A stretch of DNA of 64,000 bases from DP-19 sp036496285 (GTDB taxonomy: Bacteria; Desulfobacterota; Binatia; UTPRO1), in assembly GCA_036496285.1 (NCBI GenBank), contig DASXLI010000053.1, positions 1 to 64,000 on the forward strand, in the 5' to 3' direction. The translations under genes and the position numbers were made by a program. Below, one piece after another: positions 14,921-25,056 of the stretch (the stretch's first letter is position 1; each line of letters begins with the position of its first letter). The notes beneath the pieces were generated by a model, which was not told the origin of the DNA, did not search any database, and saw nothing but the letters and a program-made list of their open reading frames with translations.

Positions 14921-17293
14921 ATGCGGCCCCGCGACCTCGAGGTACTGGCCTTTCCGCAGGTGCTGGACGCCGTGGCCGCGCTCGCCCTGTCGACCGTCGG
15001 CGCGGAGGCGTGCCGCGCGCTCCGCCCGCTGCACGACCGCGCCGCCGCCGCCGAGGCCCTGGCGGCGCAGTGGAGTCTCTTCCGCATCGCCGAGACGAGC
15101 GGCGCGATCCCGTTGGCGCCGTTCCCCGACGTGCGCGAGGCGCTCACGCTCGCGAGCCACGACGGCGCAATCCTCGGGGGCGAGCGCCTGGTCGAGATCC
15201 GGACCGTGCTGCGCCAGGCGCGGACGGCGCGGCAGTTCCTCGCGCCGAAGACGGCCGAGCACCCGGCGCTCGCCCACCTGCCGCGCCGCCTCGAGGCCTT
15301 CCCCGAGATCGAGGCCGCGCTGTCGCGCATGCTCGACGACGCCGGCCTGCTGCTCGACAGCGCGAGCCCGCTCCTCGCCGAGCTGCGCGGGCGCCTGCGC
15401 GACATGCGCCAGGAGCTCGAGACCCGTCTGCAGCGCCTCGTGAGCCGCGACACCGCCGACGAGCGCATGGCGGACCGCTACGTCACCGTGCGCAACAACC
15501 GCTTCGTCGTGCCGATGAAGGCCGCCGCCGCGCCGCAGATCGACGGCGTCGTCCAGGACCGCTCGGCATCGGGCGAGACGCTCTTCGTCGAGCCGCTCTT
15601 CGCGATCGAGCTCAACAACCGCCTCCTGCTGACCCGGAAGGAGGAGGAAGCGGAGGAGCTGCGCCTGCTCTCGCTGCTGACGGCGCAGATCGGCGCCGTC
15701 CGCCACGAGATCGGCACGACTCTCGCGGCGCTCGCCGAGCTCGACCGCCTCGCGGCCGGCGCCGCGTTCGCCCGCCGCTACGGCTGCACCGCGCCGCGCA
15801 TCGGCGACGACGTCGTCGATTTGCGGCAGGCGCGCCATCCGGAGCTGCTGATTGCCGGGCGCGCCGTCGTACCGATCGACGTCCGCCTCGGCGACGTCCG
15901 CCGCGCGCTCGTCCTGACCGGCCCCAACACGGGGGGCAAGAGCGTCGCGCTGAAGACGCTCGGCCTCCTCACCGCCATGGCCCACGCAGGCCTGCTCGTG
16001 CCGGCGGACGAGGGCAGCACGGTGCCCCACGTGCGCGCCATCTACACCGACCTCGGCGACGAGCAGAGCATCGAGCGTAACCTCTCGACATTCTCCTCGC
16101 ACGTCGTGAACCTGGTCGACATCTTCGAGCACCTGGAGGCGCCTGCGCTCGTCCTGCTCGACGAGCCGGGCGTCGGCACCGACCCCGACGAGGGCGCCGC
16201 GCTCGCGATCGCCCTCATCGAGCACGCGATCGGCTCGGGCGCGCTCGTGGCCGCGACTACCCACTACGCGCCGGTCAAGCTCTATGCGTCGAACGACCCG
16301 CGCATCGAGCTGGCCGCGGTCGACGTCGATCCGGTGCGCTTCGCGCCGCGCTACCGCCTCGTCTACGGGTCGCTCGGCGAGAGCCTCGGTCTCGCGATGG
16401 CGCGGAGCCTCGGCCTCCCCGCGAGCGTGCTGCGGGAAGCGGAGACGCGGCGCAGCACGTCGGCGCGCGAGCTCGCCGACGCCATCGGCCGCCTCGAGGC
16501 GAGCCGGCGCCGCCACGAGCAGGAGCACGAAGCGATCGTCGAGGAGCGGCGCGCGCTCGCCGAGCTCGAGCGCGAGCACGCGCGGCTCGTCGCCGAGCTG
16601 CGCGAGCGCCGGCGCGCGCAGTGGAGCGCGGAGCTCGACGAGGCGCGTGCGTTCGTGCGCCAGCTGAAGGCCGAGGGTCGCGAGCTGCTCGAGGTCGTAC
16701 GGCGGCGCGGACCGAACGCGGCACGCACCCTCGGCGAGTTCGTGCGCGAGCGCGAGGAGGCGATCGTCGCGCGCGCGGCGGACGCCCGCGAGGAGGCGGC
16801 GCCGGCGAGCGGCGCGCCGCCGGCCGTCGGCAGCGAGGTCGAGGTGCGCGGCTCGAGCATCCGCGGCGAGCTCGCCGAGATCACGGGCGACGTGGCGCGC
16901 ATCCGGCGCGGCGCCGTGAGCTTCCGTGTGCCGCTCGCCAGCGTGCGCGCCGTCGGCGGGACGAAGGGCGGTCCGGTGACTCCGGCGCGGCGGCACGGCG
17001 CCTCGGGCGCGGCCTCCGGTGGGTCGCGCTACGTCGATGGGCTCGACGACGCGCCTTCGGAGATCCGCCTGATCGGCCTGCGCGCCGCCGAGGCCCTCGA
17101 GCAGCTCGGCCGCTTCCTCGATCGCGCCCAGTCCCTCGGACTCCCGTCCGTACGGATCGTGCACGGCGTCGGCACCGGCGCCTTGAAGCGCGCCGTCGCG
17201 GAGTACCTCGGGAGGACGAGCTACTGCACGCGCTTCGCCGATGCCGATCCGGCGCAGGGTGGCGTCGGCGTCACCGTTGCCGAGCTGCTGTGA
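14921..17293 (+). CDS. mutS2: Endonuclease MutS2 with C-terminal Smr domain
   Basis: About 790 residues, normal MutS2 length. It lacks the mismatch-recognition domains of MutS. It has the MutS core with Walker A GPNTGGKS (about residue 334) and Walker B VLLDEPGVGTDPDEG. A long charged coiled coil follows (residues about 510-610), and the C-terminal Smr nuclease domain carries DLIGLRAAEA in place of the usual DLHG, here IRLIGLRAAEAL, and later VHGVGTGAL. MutS2 acts in suppression of recombination or ribosome rescue depending on the lineage. The ATG start matches family N-termini; an in-frame GTG lies 24 bp upstream. Confidence 0.93.
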   Translation: MRPRDLEVLAFPQVLDAVAALALSTVGAEACRALRPLHDRAAAAEALAAQWSLFRIAETSGAIPLAPFPDVREALTLASHDGAILGGERLVEIRTVLRQARTARQFLAPKTAEHPALAHLPRRLEAFPEIEAALSRMLDDAGLLLDSASPLLAELRGRLRDMRQELETRLQRLVSRDTADERMADRYVTVRNNRFVVPMKAAAAPQIDGVVQDRSASGETLFVEPLFAIELNNRLLLTRKEEEAEELRLLSLLTAQIGAVRHEIGTTLAALAELDRLAAGAAFARRYGCTAPRIGDDVVDLRQARHPELLIAGRAVVPIDVRLGDVRRALVLTGPNTGGKSVALKTLGLLTAMAHAGLLVPADEGSTVPHVRAIYTDLGDEQSIERNLSTFSSHVVNLVDIFEHLEAPALVLLDEPGVGTDPDEGAALAIALIEHAIGSGALVAATTHYAPVKLYASNDPRIELAAVDVDPVRFAPRYRLVYGSLGESLGLAMARSLGLPASVLREAETRRSTSARELADAIGRLEASRRRHEQEHEAIVEERRALAELEREHARLVAELRERRRAQWSAELDEARAFVRQLKAEGRELLEVVRRRGPNAARTLGEFVREREEAIVARAADAREEAAPASGAPPAVGSEVEVRGSSIRGELAEITGDVARIRRGAVSFRVPLASVRAVGGTKGGPVTPARRHGASGAASGGSRYVDGLDDAPSEIRLIGLRAAEALEQLGRFLDRAQSLGLPSVRIVHGVGTGALKRAVAEYLGRTSYCTRFADADPAQGGVGVTVAELL

Positions 17294-17594
17294 GCGCGCG
17301 AACGTGTGGAGTTCTGCGGAGCTCTGGGGAGTTCTGCGCGGGCGTGGCGGGCGGGAGCCCACTCCGCGCCGCCACGCCCTGAAACGCACCGTTGCCACCG
17401 GAGGTAGGTGGTTGGTGCCACGCAGGCCCCACTGATCTCAAAGCAACGCGTGGGCCAAGATGACGAAACCGGATTTCACGCACTTGACGTTCACGACGCG
17501 GCGCGGTGCCCACGAAAGGGGCGGCGCTGCGCTCGCAGTAGTCACGGCGCCCGTGGCGAGCCGCCGCGCCGTAACCGAACGGTAACCTGCGGGC
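17294..17594. other. Convergent intergenic region, no gene seen
   Basis: 301 bp between the convergent ends of mutS2 and the anti-sigma gene. It contains an imperfect direct repeat around GGAGTTCTGCG (near 17310-17340) but no convincing reading frame, RNA gene or terminator with a T-run. Confidence 0.5.
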
Positions 17595-18329
17595 TCAGCC
17601 GGCGACGGCGCCGACCAGGACGATCCGCCCCGTCGGCTGCCGCGACCCGGCCGCGGGCTCGATCGAGACAGCGAACGCCGTCACCTCGGCCAGACGATCG
17701 ACCGGCGCGACGGAGCCTACGAGCGCACGCGCGTCGCTCGACGCGAAGAGGCCGGCCGGCTCTGGCGGCCGGTCGCCGCGGATCGCCCAGAGCTCGTAGA
17801 TCTGCCCCCCGCCGAGCGGCTCGAGGCCGGAGACGACGATCGCGCCCTCGCCCGTCGCCGCGTCGAGCACGACGCGGCCACTCGCGCTCACGCCCTCCTT
17901 CGGGCCGAGCGCCGCCGTCACCGTGCGCGGGCCGGCGAGGACGCGCAGCACCTGTGCCTGCGCCGCGACCGACTCACGGAGACCGGCGAGCGTCCGGCCC
18001 TGCTCGTCGAGGCGCGCGGTGAGCTCGCCGTTGGCGCTGGCGAGCGCGGCGAGCTGCGCCGTACGCAGGTCGAGCGTCTCCCCCTGACGCACGGCCCAGC
18101 CGAGAAGCGCGAGCGCGGCGCCCGCGGCGACCGCGCCGACCGCCCGCCAGCGGACGAGCGCGCGGCCGGCCCGGCGCGTCTCCGCCTCCGCCCGGTCGCG
18201 CCCCGCGCTCTCCAGCAGTCGCCGGCGCAGGCGGGGGGGCGGCACGGCGGCATGCGCCTCGGCCAGCGCCTCGAGCCCGGCGTCGTCGAGCTCGCGATCC
18301 TGGAGACCGATCATCGGATCGTCACGCAT
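17595..18329 (-). CDS. Anti-sigma factor, RskA type
   Basis: A 244-residue protein with a cytoplasmic N-terminal part, one membrane segment (WRAVGAVAAGAALALLGWAV, about residues 61-80), a coiled-coil-like stretch and a C-terminal RskA domain (GQIYELWAIRG). RskA proteins bind and inhibit their partner sigma factor and release it on a signal from outside the cytoplasm. Its start overlaps the end of the ECF sigma factor gene by 8 bp, so the two are translated from one message and almost certainly form a pair. Confidence 0.88.
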   Translation of the reverse strand: MRDDPMIGLQDRELDDAGLEALAEAHAAVPPPRLRRRLLESAGRDRAEAETRRAGRALVRWRAVGAVAAGAALALLGWAVRQGETLDLRTAQLAALASANGELTARLDEQGRTLAGLRESVAAQAQVLRVLAGPRTVTAALGPKEGVSASGRVVLDAATGEGAIVVSGLEPLGGGQIYELWAIRGDRPPEPAGLFASSDARALVGSVAPVDRLAEVTAFAVSIEPAAGSRQPTGRIVLVGAVAG

Positions 18330-18906
18330 TGGGCACCTGGCGGGCGAACCCGGCGCGCAGGCGCAGCACGCCGTCGCGTATCCGCGTCTTCACCGTGCCG
18401 AGTGGCGTCCCCTCGCGCTCGGCGATCTCGCTGTGGCTCAGCCCCTCGAAGTAGGCGATCTCGATCACGCGGCGCTGCTCGGGCGGCAGCGTGTCGAGCG
18501 CCGCGCGGATCACCTCGCGCCGCTCCTTCCGCAGCAGGAGATCCTCGGGCCGCTCGGGCGCCGGCAGCTGCTCGTGCTCCTGCACCCCGCCGCGCTGCTC
18601 GGCCCGGGCACGCGCCCCGCGGCTCCGCAGATGGTCGATCGCGACGTTGCGGACGAGACGCAGCAGCCAGGGCCGCGGCGCCCCACGGCCGGCCTCGTAG
18701 CGGTCGGCGCGGCGCCAGACGCGCAGGAACGCCTCCTGGACGGTGTCCTCCGCCCCGTCGGCGTCGCCCATGATGCGGAGCGCGAGTCCGTACGCGACTG
18801 GTGCCATGCGATCGTAGAGCGCGCCGAGCGCGCGCTCGTCGCCGGCGGCGACGCGCGCCAGCAACTCGGCCTCGTCGGCTGGGGTGTCGACCGTCATCTG
18901 CGGCAA
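18322..18906 (-). CDS. ECF-type RNA polymerase sigma factor
   Basis: A 194-residue sigma-70 family factor. Region 2 contains DAEDTVQEAFLRVWRRADRY with the preceding LYDRMAP segment, and region 4 contains LPPEQRRVIEIAYFEGLSHS followed by GTPLGTVKTRIRDG, the helix-turn-helix for the -35 element. The adjacent RskA-type anti-sigma factor suggests a SigK-like regulatory pair. The target regulon is unknown. An in-frame ATG three codons later is an alternative start. Confidence 0.92.
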   Translation of the reverse strand: MPQMTVDTPADEAELLARVAAGDERALGALYDRMAPVAYGLALRIMGDADGAEDTVQEAFLRVWRRADRYEAGRGAPRPWLLRLVRNVAIDHLRSRGARARAEQRGGVQEHEQLPAPERPEDLLLRKERREVIRAALDTLPPEQRRVIEIAYFEGLSHSEIAEREGTPLGTVKTRIRDGVLRLRAGFARQVPNA

Positions 18907-19004
18907 CCGCGGATGCGCTGAGCCTCCTCCCCCTATGTACGAACGTCCAGGGGCGGATGGATTGCCGCCAATCCGATCACCCCGGGGGCCCGTATACCGG
19001 GTTG

Positions 19005-19868
19005 ATGGACACCTTCGATCTCGACGCCTACACGAGCCGCTCGCGGGCGCTCGATCTGTCGGACATCGACTGGAGCGAGGTGGCCCGCCACCCGCTGCCG
19101 CCCGAGGCCGTGCGCACCTTGCGCTACATGCAGGACATCGAGACGCATACGATCGTGTACCTGCGGACGCTGCTCTCGACGCGCGCGATCGACGACCCCG
19201 AGGTCGCCACCTTCCTCGCGTGCTGGCTCTACGAGGAGACCTTCCACGGCCGCGCGCTCGCGCGCTTCCTCGAGGCGGCCGGTGCCGACATCGTGCAGCG
19301 CACGCGCTCCATGCGCCCCTGGCGCGAGCGCCTCGAGGTGGTGCTCACGAGCGCCCTCGCGCGCACGTGGCCCGACTTCTGCGGCGTCCACATGGCCTGG
19401 GGCGCGATCAACGAGCTCACGACCCTGACCGGCTACCAGCGCCTCGCGGCGATCGCCGACCACCCGATCCTCTCGGAGATCCTCCGCCGCATCATCCGCG
19501 ACGAGTCGCGGCACTTCTTCTTCTACTATCGCCAGGCGGCGCTGCGCCTGCGGCGGCCGCGGGCGGGACGCGTGGCGCGCTTCCTGGTCGAGCGCTTCTG
19601 GGGACCGGTCGGGACCGGCGTGCAGCCGGCGAGCGAGACCCGCTTCCTCGCCTCGTACCTCTTCTCGGGCGCCGAGGGCCGGGCGGCGGCCCGCCGCGTC
19701 GACGAGCACATCCGGCAGCTCCCCGGCTTCGCGGACATCCCGCTGCTCGAGGCCTGGATTGACCGGATAGACCGGACCGACCGGACGGCGGCGCGCGCTG
19801 GGCGCCGCTACGCCGAGCCGGCGGGCTCGGCGTTGAGCATCTCCAGCTCCTCCGCGCTCACCACGTAG
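19005..19868 (+). CDS. Ferritin-like di-iron protein
   Basis: A 287-residue helical protein with the spacing of a four-helix di-iron carboxylate centre. Candidate ligands are Glu in DIETHT, the pair in YEETFHG, Glu in AINELTT and the pair in RDESRHFFFYY. Such proteins include acyl-ACP desaturases, oxygenases and aldehyde-forming enzymes; I cannot choose between them. The ATG at 19005 was chosen because the frame upstream has no coding character. Its last 61 bp overlap the convergent hslO gene, so the last 20 residues are encoded antisense to the Hsp33 C-terminus. Confidence 0.75.
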   Translation: MDTFDLDAYTSRSRALDLSDIDWSEVARHPLPPEAVRTLRYMQDIETHTIVYLRTLLSTRAIDDPEVATFLACWLYEETFHGRALARFLEAAGADIVQRTRSMRPWRERLEVVLTSALARTWPDFCGVHMAWGAINELTTLTGYQRLAAIADHPILSEILRRIIRDESRHFFFYYRQAALRLRRPRAGRVARFLVERFWGPVGTGVQPASETRFLASYLFSGAEGRAAARRVDEHIRQLPGFADIPLLEAWIDRIDRTDRTAARAGRRYAEPAGSALSISSSSALTT

Positions 19869-20734
19869 CGCTCGGCGCAGAACTCGCAGGTGACCTCGGC
19901 GCCGCCGTCGCGCGCGACCATGTCGGCGATCTCGTCGTGGCCGAGCAGCAGGATCGCGCCGTGCACCCGCGCCCGGGTGCACGAGCAGGCGAAGCGCGCC
20001 GGGTACGTCTCGAGGGGCGTCGTCTCGATGCCCGCCAGGACCGCCGCGAGGATGTCCGTGGCGCCAGCGCCCTCGCGGACCAGCGTCGTCACCGCCGGCA
20101 GCGCAGCGACGTTCCGCTCGACGTGACGCAGGAGCGCGGTGTCGGCGCCGTCGAGGAGCTGCACGAGGTAGCCGGCCGCGGCGCCCACGTCGCCCTCGCG
20201 GTTCACGAAGACGCCGAGGGCGATCGCCGACGGGACCTGCTCCGAGGTGACGAGATAGTGCGCCAGATCCTCGGCGATCTCGCCCGAGACGAGCTGCATG
20301 ATGCTGCGGTACGGCTCCTTGTTCCAGGGCTGGGTACGGATCACGCAGAGCATGCCGCTGCCGACGACGCCCGCCACGTCGAGCTTGCCGCGCTTCGACG
20401 GCAAGTGCGCGGACGGGTTCGCGACGTAGCCGCGCACCTGCCCGGCGCCGGTCGTCGTGGCCATCGCCCGGCGCAGCGGCCCGTCGCCGACGAGCTCGAT
20501 CGAGAGGCGCTCCTCGTCCTTCATGGTGCCGCCGAGCAGCAGGGCGCCGGTGAGCGTCCGGCCGAGCGCGGCCGTCGCGGTCGGATACGTGCCGTGGCGG
20601 CGGCGCGCCTCCTCGACGACGCCGGTCGTGAGCGCGGCGAGCGCACGGACCCGTCCGGCCGCCGCGCTCACCTTGACGACGGTGCCCTCGTGGACGTGGA
20701 GCGGGCCGTCCACCGCCTCCCGCGCGTCGCTCAT
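19808..20734 (-). CDS. hslO: Hsp33 redox-regulated chaperone
   Basis: A 308-residue Hsp33 protein with the C-terminal zinc centre CSC (around residue 240) and CEFC (around 285). In this family oxidation of those cysteines releases zinc and activates holdase activity in the cytoplasm. The start overlaps the stop of dsbD by 4 bp (ATGA), placing a redox-controlled chaperone in one transcript with a thiol-disulfide reductant exporter. The 3' end overlaps the convergent di-iron protein gene. Confidence 0.93.
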   Translation of the reverse strand: MSDAREAVDGPLHVHEGTVVKVSAAAGRVRALAALTTGVVEEARRRHGTYPTATAALGRTLTGALLLGGTMKDEERLSIELVGDGPLRRAMATTTGAGQVRGYVANPSAHLPSKRGKLDVAGVVGSGMLCVIRTQPWNKEPYRSIMQLVSGEIAEDLAHYLVTSEQVPSAIALGVFVNREGDVGAAAGYLVQLLDGADTALLRHVERNVAALPAVTTLVREGAGATDILAAVLAGIETTPLETYPARFACSCTRARVHGAILLLGHDEIADMVARDGGAEVTCEFCAERYVVSAEELEMLNAEPAGSA

Positions 20735-22494
20735 CGCCGTGCCTGCATCAGGCCGAGCAGTCGCTCGGGCTCGACGAAGCCGACCTCGCGCGCCTCCTCG
20801 CCGCCCCGCGGGCCGAAGAGGAGGATCGTCGGTACGCCCAGGATCCTGAAGCGCTGCATCCAGTCCTCGCGATCGGGGGTCATCTCGGTCACGTCGGCCC
20901 GCAGCATCACGAACCGCTCCGCCTCGGCAGCGATCGTGCGGTCGGCGAAGGTCACTCTATCGTTTTCGCCGCACGGGAGACACCACTTCGCGGTGAAGTC
21001 GACGAGCGCCGGCTTGCCGCTCCGCGCCGCGCGCGCCAGCGCGTCCGGCGAGAACGGCTCCCACGGCAGGGCGCTCACCGCGCGCGGCGCCGCGGCGATC
21101 CAGATCGCGACCGCGACGCCGGCCGCGCCGAGCACGCGACGCGCCACCGCGAAGCGGGGCAGGGTGCTGCCGGCGGCGTCGATGAAGCCGAGGTACACGC
21201 CCGCGCCGCCGATCAGGAGCGGGGTCGCAACCGCGACGACGCGCCCGCCGAGGAGCGGGGCCGCGAAGTAGAGCGCCATGCCGAGGAGGACCCAGCCGAA
21301 GAGATGCTCGACCCAGGTCAGCCACTCACCCGACCGCGGCAGGCGGCGGATCGACCCCGCGGCGGTCGCGAGCGCGAGGTACGGCAGGCCCATGCCGATC
21401 GCGAGCGCGAAGAAGAGCGCGAAGCCGAGGAGCGCGTCGTGACGGGCCGCGACGAAGAGGAGCAGCGCGATCACCACCGGCCCGACGCACGGCGCGGCGA
21501 CGACTCCCATGGTGAGGCCCATCGCGAGCGCGCCGGCCAGGCCCGTCGACGCCTTGCCGGTGCGGCTGGCGAGCGCCACCGGCATGCGGATCTGGTAGAG
21601 GCCGAAGTTGCTGGCCGCGAGGGCCGCCAGCACGACCGCGATGCCGGCGAGCACGGCGGGGCGCTGCATCGCGGCACCGAAGAGGCCGCCCGAAAGCGCC
21701 GCCGTCACGCCGAGCGCCGAGAACGTGAGCGCGATGCCGAGCACGTACGCGGCCGCGAGGCCGAGCACCCGACCGCTCGCGCTCCGGCTCTGCCCCCCGA
21801 AGTACGCGATCGTGACCGAGATGAGCGGGTAGACGCACGGCGTGAGGTTGAGCGCGAGGCCGAAGACGACGGCGAGGGCGAGCGTCGGGAGGAGGCCGTG
21901 CTGCTGCATCCACTGCTCGATGCGCGACGTCTCCTGCGGGGCGGCAGCCGCGGCGGGCGGCGGCACGCTCGCGCCGCCGAGCGCGATCGTCGTCTCGAGC
22001 GTGCGCGGCGGCAGGCAGGTCTCGTCGCTGCAGGCCTGGTAACGCAGGCGGCCGGTGACGTTCCCCGTCGCGGCCCCGCTCAGCCGGACGGCGATCGTGA
22101 ACCGCCCCTCGTAGAGCCGCAGGGGCTCGCCGGGCGCGAAGCGCAACGTGCGCAGCACGGCCTCGGGGTAGTCGATGCCGGCGACGGTCGCGCCCGCCGG
22201 CGGCGCGACGGTCAGATCGGTCGCGATCAGGTACGGCCGGTTCGGATCGTGCGCGTTCACGTGCCAGCCGTCGCGGACACGCACGTCGAGCGCGAGCGTC
22301 CGTCCGTCCTCCGCCGTCGCGGGGACGCGGCGCCATTCCGCCTCGAGCGGGTTGCGCTCGTCGGCGTGCGCTGCCAGCGCGCCGGCAGCCAGCAGCCACA
22401 CGAGCACCGCGAGGAGCGCGAGCAGGCGCGCCGACGAGACCCCGCAAAGTTCGTAGCCCGTATTGCGCCTGCCCCGCCTACCCGATACAGCCAC
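20731..22494 (-). CDS. dsbD: Thiol:disulfide interchange protein DsbD
   Basis: About 587 residues with the three-part DsbD architecture. There is a signal peptide, then the periplasmic alpha domain with the redox pair segment CSDETC, then a multi-span membrane domain with NLTPCVYPL and AAPCVGPV (the transmembrane cysteine pair). The C-terminal thioredoxin-like domain has KWCLPCGEND. It passes electrons from cytoplasmic thioredoxin to periplasmic partners. The GTG at 22494 gives a long but complete signal peptide. It leaves only 6 bp to the divergent pagL start, so promoters of both genes must overlap coding sequence. It is followed by hslO with a 4-bp overlap. Confidence 0.9.
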   Translation of the reverse strand: MAVSGRRGRRNTGYELCGVSSARLLALLAVLVWLLAAGALAAHADERNPLEAEWRRVPATAEDGRTLALDVRVRDGWHVNAHDPNRPYLIATDLTVAPPAGATVAGIDYPEAVLRTLRFAPGEPLRLYEGRFTIAVRLSGAATGNVTGRLRYQACSDETCLPPRTLETTIALGGASVPPPAAAAAPQETSRIEQWMQQHGLLPTLALAVVFGLALNLTPCVYPLISVTIAYFGGQSRSASGRVLGLAAAYVLGIALTFSALGVTAALSGGLFGAAMQRPAVLAGIAVVLAALAASNFGLYQIRMPVALASRTGKASTGLAGALAMGLTMGVVAAPCVGPVVIALLLFVAARHDALLGFALFFALAIGMGLPYLALATAAGSIRRLPRSGEWLTWVEHLFGWVLLGMALYFAAPLLGGRVVAVATPLLIGGAGVYLGFIDAAGSTLPRFAVARRVLGAAGVAVAIWIAAAPRAVSALPWEPFSPDALARAARSGKPALVDFTAKWCLPCGENDRVTFADRTIAAEAERFVMLRADVTEMTPDREDWMQRFRILGVPTILLFGPRGGEEAREVGFVEPERLLGLMQARR

Positions 22495-22500
22495 CCGCGC

Positions 22501-23163
22501 ATGAGACGCGCGGGAGTCGTTCTGGCGGCGGCGCTGCTGGGAATGATGCTGAGCCTCTCGCCGACCGCGAGCCGCGCCGACGAGCCGTCCGACGCCGCCG
22601 CGCCGCGGGCCGCAGCCCCGGCCGACACCGCGGCGACGACCAGCAGCGACGAAAGCTGCAAGCCGCGGCTCGCCGAATGGTCGCTGCGCTTCGCCGGCGG
22701 GCTCAATCCCGAGAACGTCATCCAGTACTACGCGCTGCACGCCACCTTCGGCTTCCCGTTCTGGCAGAGCGCCGATCGTTGGTTCAGCGGCCACGGCATG
22801 ACCGCGCGCTGGGAGATGGAGCCCTGGGCGGCGTACGTCGTCGATCATCACGGCATCCACCAGACGGCGAGCTTCGAGATCGGCCTGAGCCCGCTCTTCG
22901 GCAAGATCCTCTTCGGCGACTGGCGTCTGCGGCCGTTCATCGAGGGTGGCGAGGGCATCATGTACACGGACCTGCGCAAGCAGCGCTTCGGCACGCCGAT
23001 CAACTTCTCGTCGCAGTTCGGCGCCGGCCTCGAGTACGAGATCCGGCCCGGCCTGGACTTCACCTTCGCCGCCCGCATCCGCCACATGTCGAACGCCGGC
23101 CTCGCGAGCAGCAACCCGGGCGTCAACACGTATTTCGGGCTCGTCGGTCTGACCTTTCGCTGA
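22501..23163 (+). CDS. PagL-type lipid A deacylase (acyloxyacyl hydrolase)
   Basis: A 220-residue exported protein: signal peptide about residues 1-26, a low-complexity Ala-rich segment, then an outer-membrane beta-barrel with the PagL signature near the C-terminus (RIRHMSNAGLASSNPGVN) and terminal aromatic residue FR. PagL removes the 3-O acyl chain of lipid A in the outer membrane using His and Ser of this motif, both present. The gene indicates an LPS-containing outer membrane. Its ATG is 6 bp from the divergent dsbD start and has no obvious ribosome-binding site. Confidence 0.85.
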   Translation: MRRAGVVLAAALLGMMLSLSPTASRADEPSDAAAPRAAAPADTAATTSSDESCKPRLAEWSLRFAGGLNPENVIQYYALHATFGFPFWQSADRWFSGHGMTARWEMEPWAAYVVDHHGIHQTASFEIGLSPLFGKILFGDWRLRPFIEGGEGIMYTDLRKQRFGTPINFSSQFGAGLEYEIRPGLDFTFAARIRHMSNAGLASSNPGVNTYFGLVGLTFR

Positions 23164-23190
23164 GGCGCGCAGCGCGCCCGCTTCCGGGCG

Positions 23191-24390
<1,200 letters not shown>

Positions 24391-24434
24391 CGGCCCTTAG
24401 GATAGCCTGGGCGGACTGCTGTGGGAATCCGGCC

Positions 24435-25052
24435 CTAGCGGGCGGTCCGCTGCGCCATGATCTCCTCCTCCACGTCGCGCAGGCGGTCCTTGCCGAAGAA
24501 GATCTCGTCGCCGACGAAGAAGGTCGGGATGCCGAAGGCGCCGCGCTCGAAGGCGCGCTGGGTATTGGCGGCGAGCCGATCCTTCACGTCCTGCTCCTGC
24601 GCGCGCGCGATCAGGCGAGCGGCGTCGAGGCCGGATTCGAGGAGCGCCGCCCGGAAGACTTCCGGATCGTCCATCTTCTTCGGCCGCTCCCACATGTGCT
24701 GGTAGACCGCCTCGACGTACGCGGGCAGCGTGCCGTCGGTCTCGGCGGCGACCGCCGCGCGCATGAGCTGCAACGTGTTCACCGGGAAGTGCGGGTTGAA
24801 GGTGAACTTGGTGAGCTGGTGGCGCGCCACGAAGCGGCGCGTCTCGAGCATTTCGTAGGGCAGCTTGTTCTTGATGTTGCCGAACGCGACCATCGGCGGC
24901 TTATTGCCGGTGAGCTTGAAGAGCCCGCCGAGCAGCACCGGCACATAGGTGAAGCGGACGCCGGTGCGCGCCTCGATCTCCGGGATGACGCGGTGGCTGA
25001 GATACGCGTTGGGGCTGCCGAAATCGAACAGGAACTCGACGGGTGTCGTCAT
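24435..25052 (-). CDS. 2-hydroxychromene-2-carboxylate isomerase / DsbA-like oxidoreductase
   Basis: A 205-residue thioredoxin-fold protein of the HCCA isomerase (kappa GST-like) family. The N-terminal FDFGSPNAYLSHR carries the conserved serine used for thiolate activation in place of a CXXC motif. The C-terminal FGIPTFFVGDEIFFGKDRL is diagnostic. Family members isomerise aromatic degradation intermediates with glutathione; the actual substrate is unknown. The start MTTPVEF lies 4 bp beyond the stop of the upstream SDR gene, so the two are co-transcribed. Confidence 0.88.
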   Translation of the reverse strand: MTTPVEFLFDFGSPNAYLSHRVIPEIEARTGVRFTYVPVLLGGLFKLTGNKPPMVAFGNIKNKLPYEMLETRRFVARHQLTKFTFNPHFPVNTLQLMRAAVAAETDGTLPAYVEAVYQHMWERPKKMDDPEVFRAALLESGLDAARLIARAQEQDVKDRLAANTQRAFERGAFGIPTFFVGDEIFFGKDRLRDVEEEIMAQRTAR

Positions 25053-25056
25053 CGGG

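Noticed and set aside
14441..17398. A 985-codon open frame antisense to mutS2
   Set aside because: It is a by-product of GC-rich third positions; it is rich in Arg/Ala/Glu with no family motif, while the plus-strand frame is a complete MutS2.
22495..23085. Upstream extension of dsbD across pagL
   Set aside because: The extension would be antisense to the whole pagL gene and has no signal peptide at its own start.
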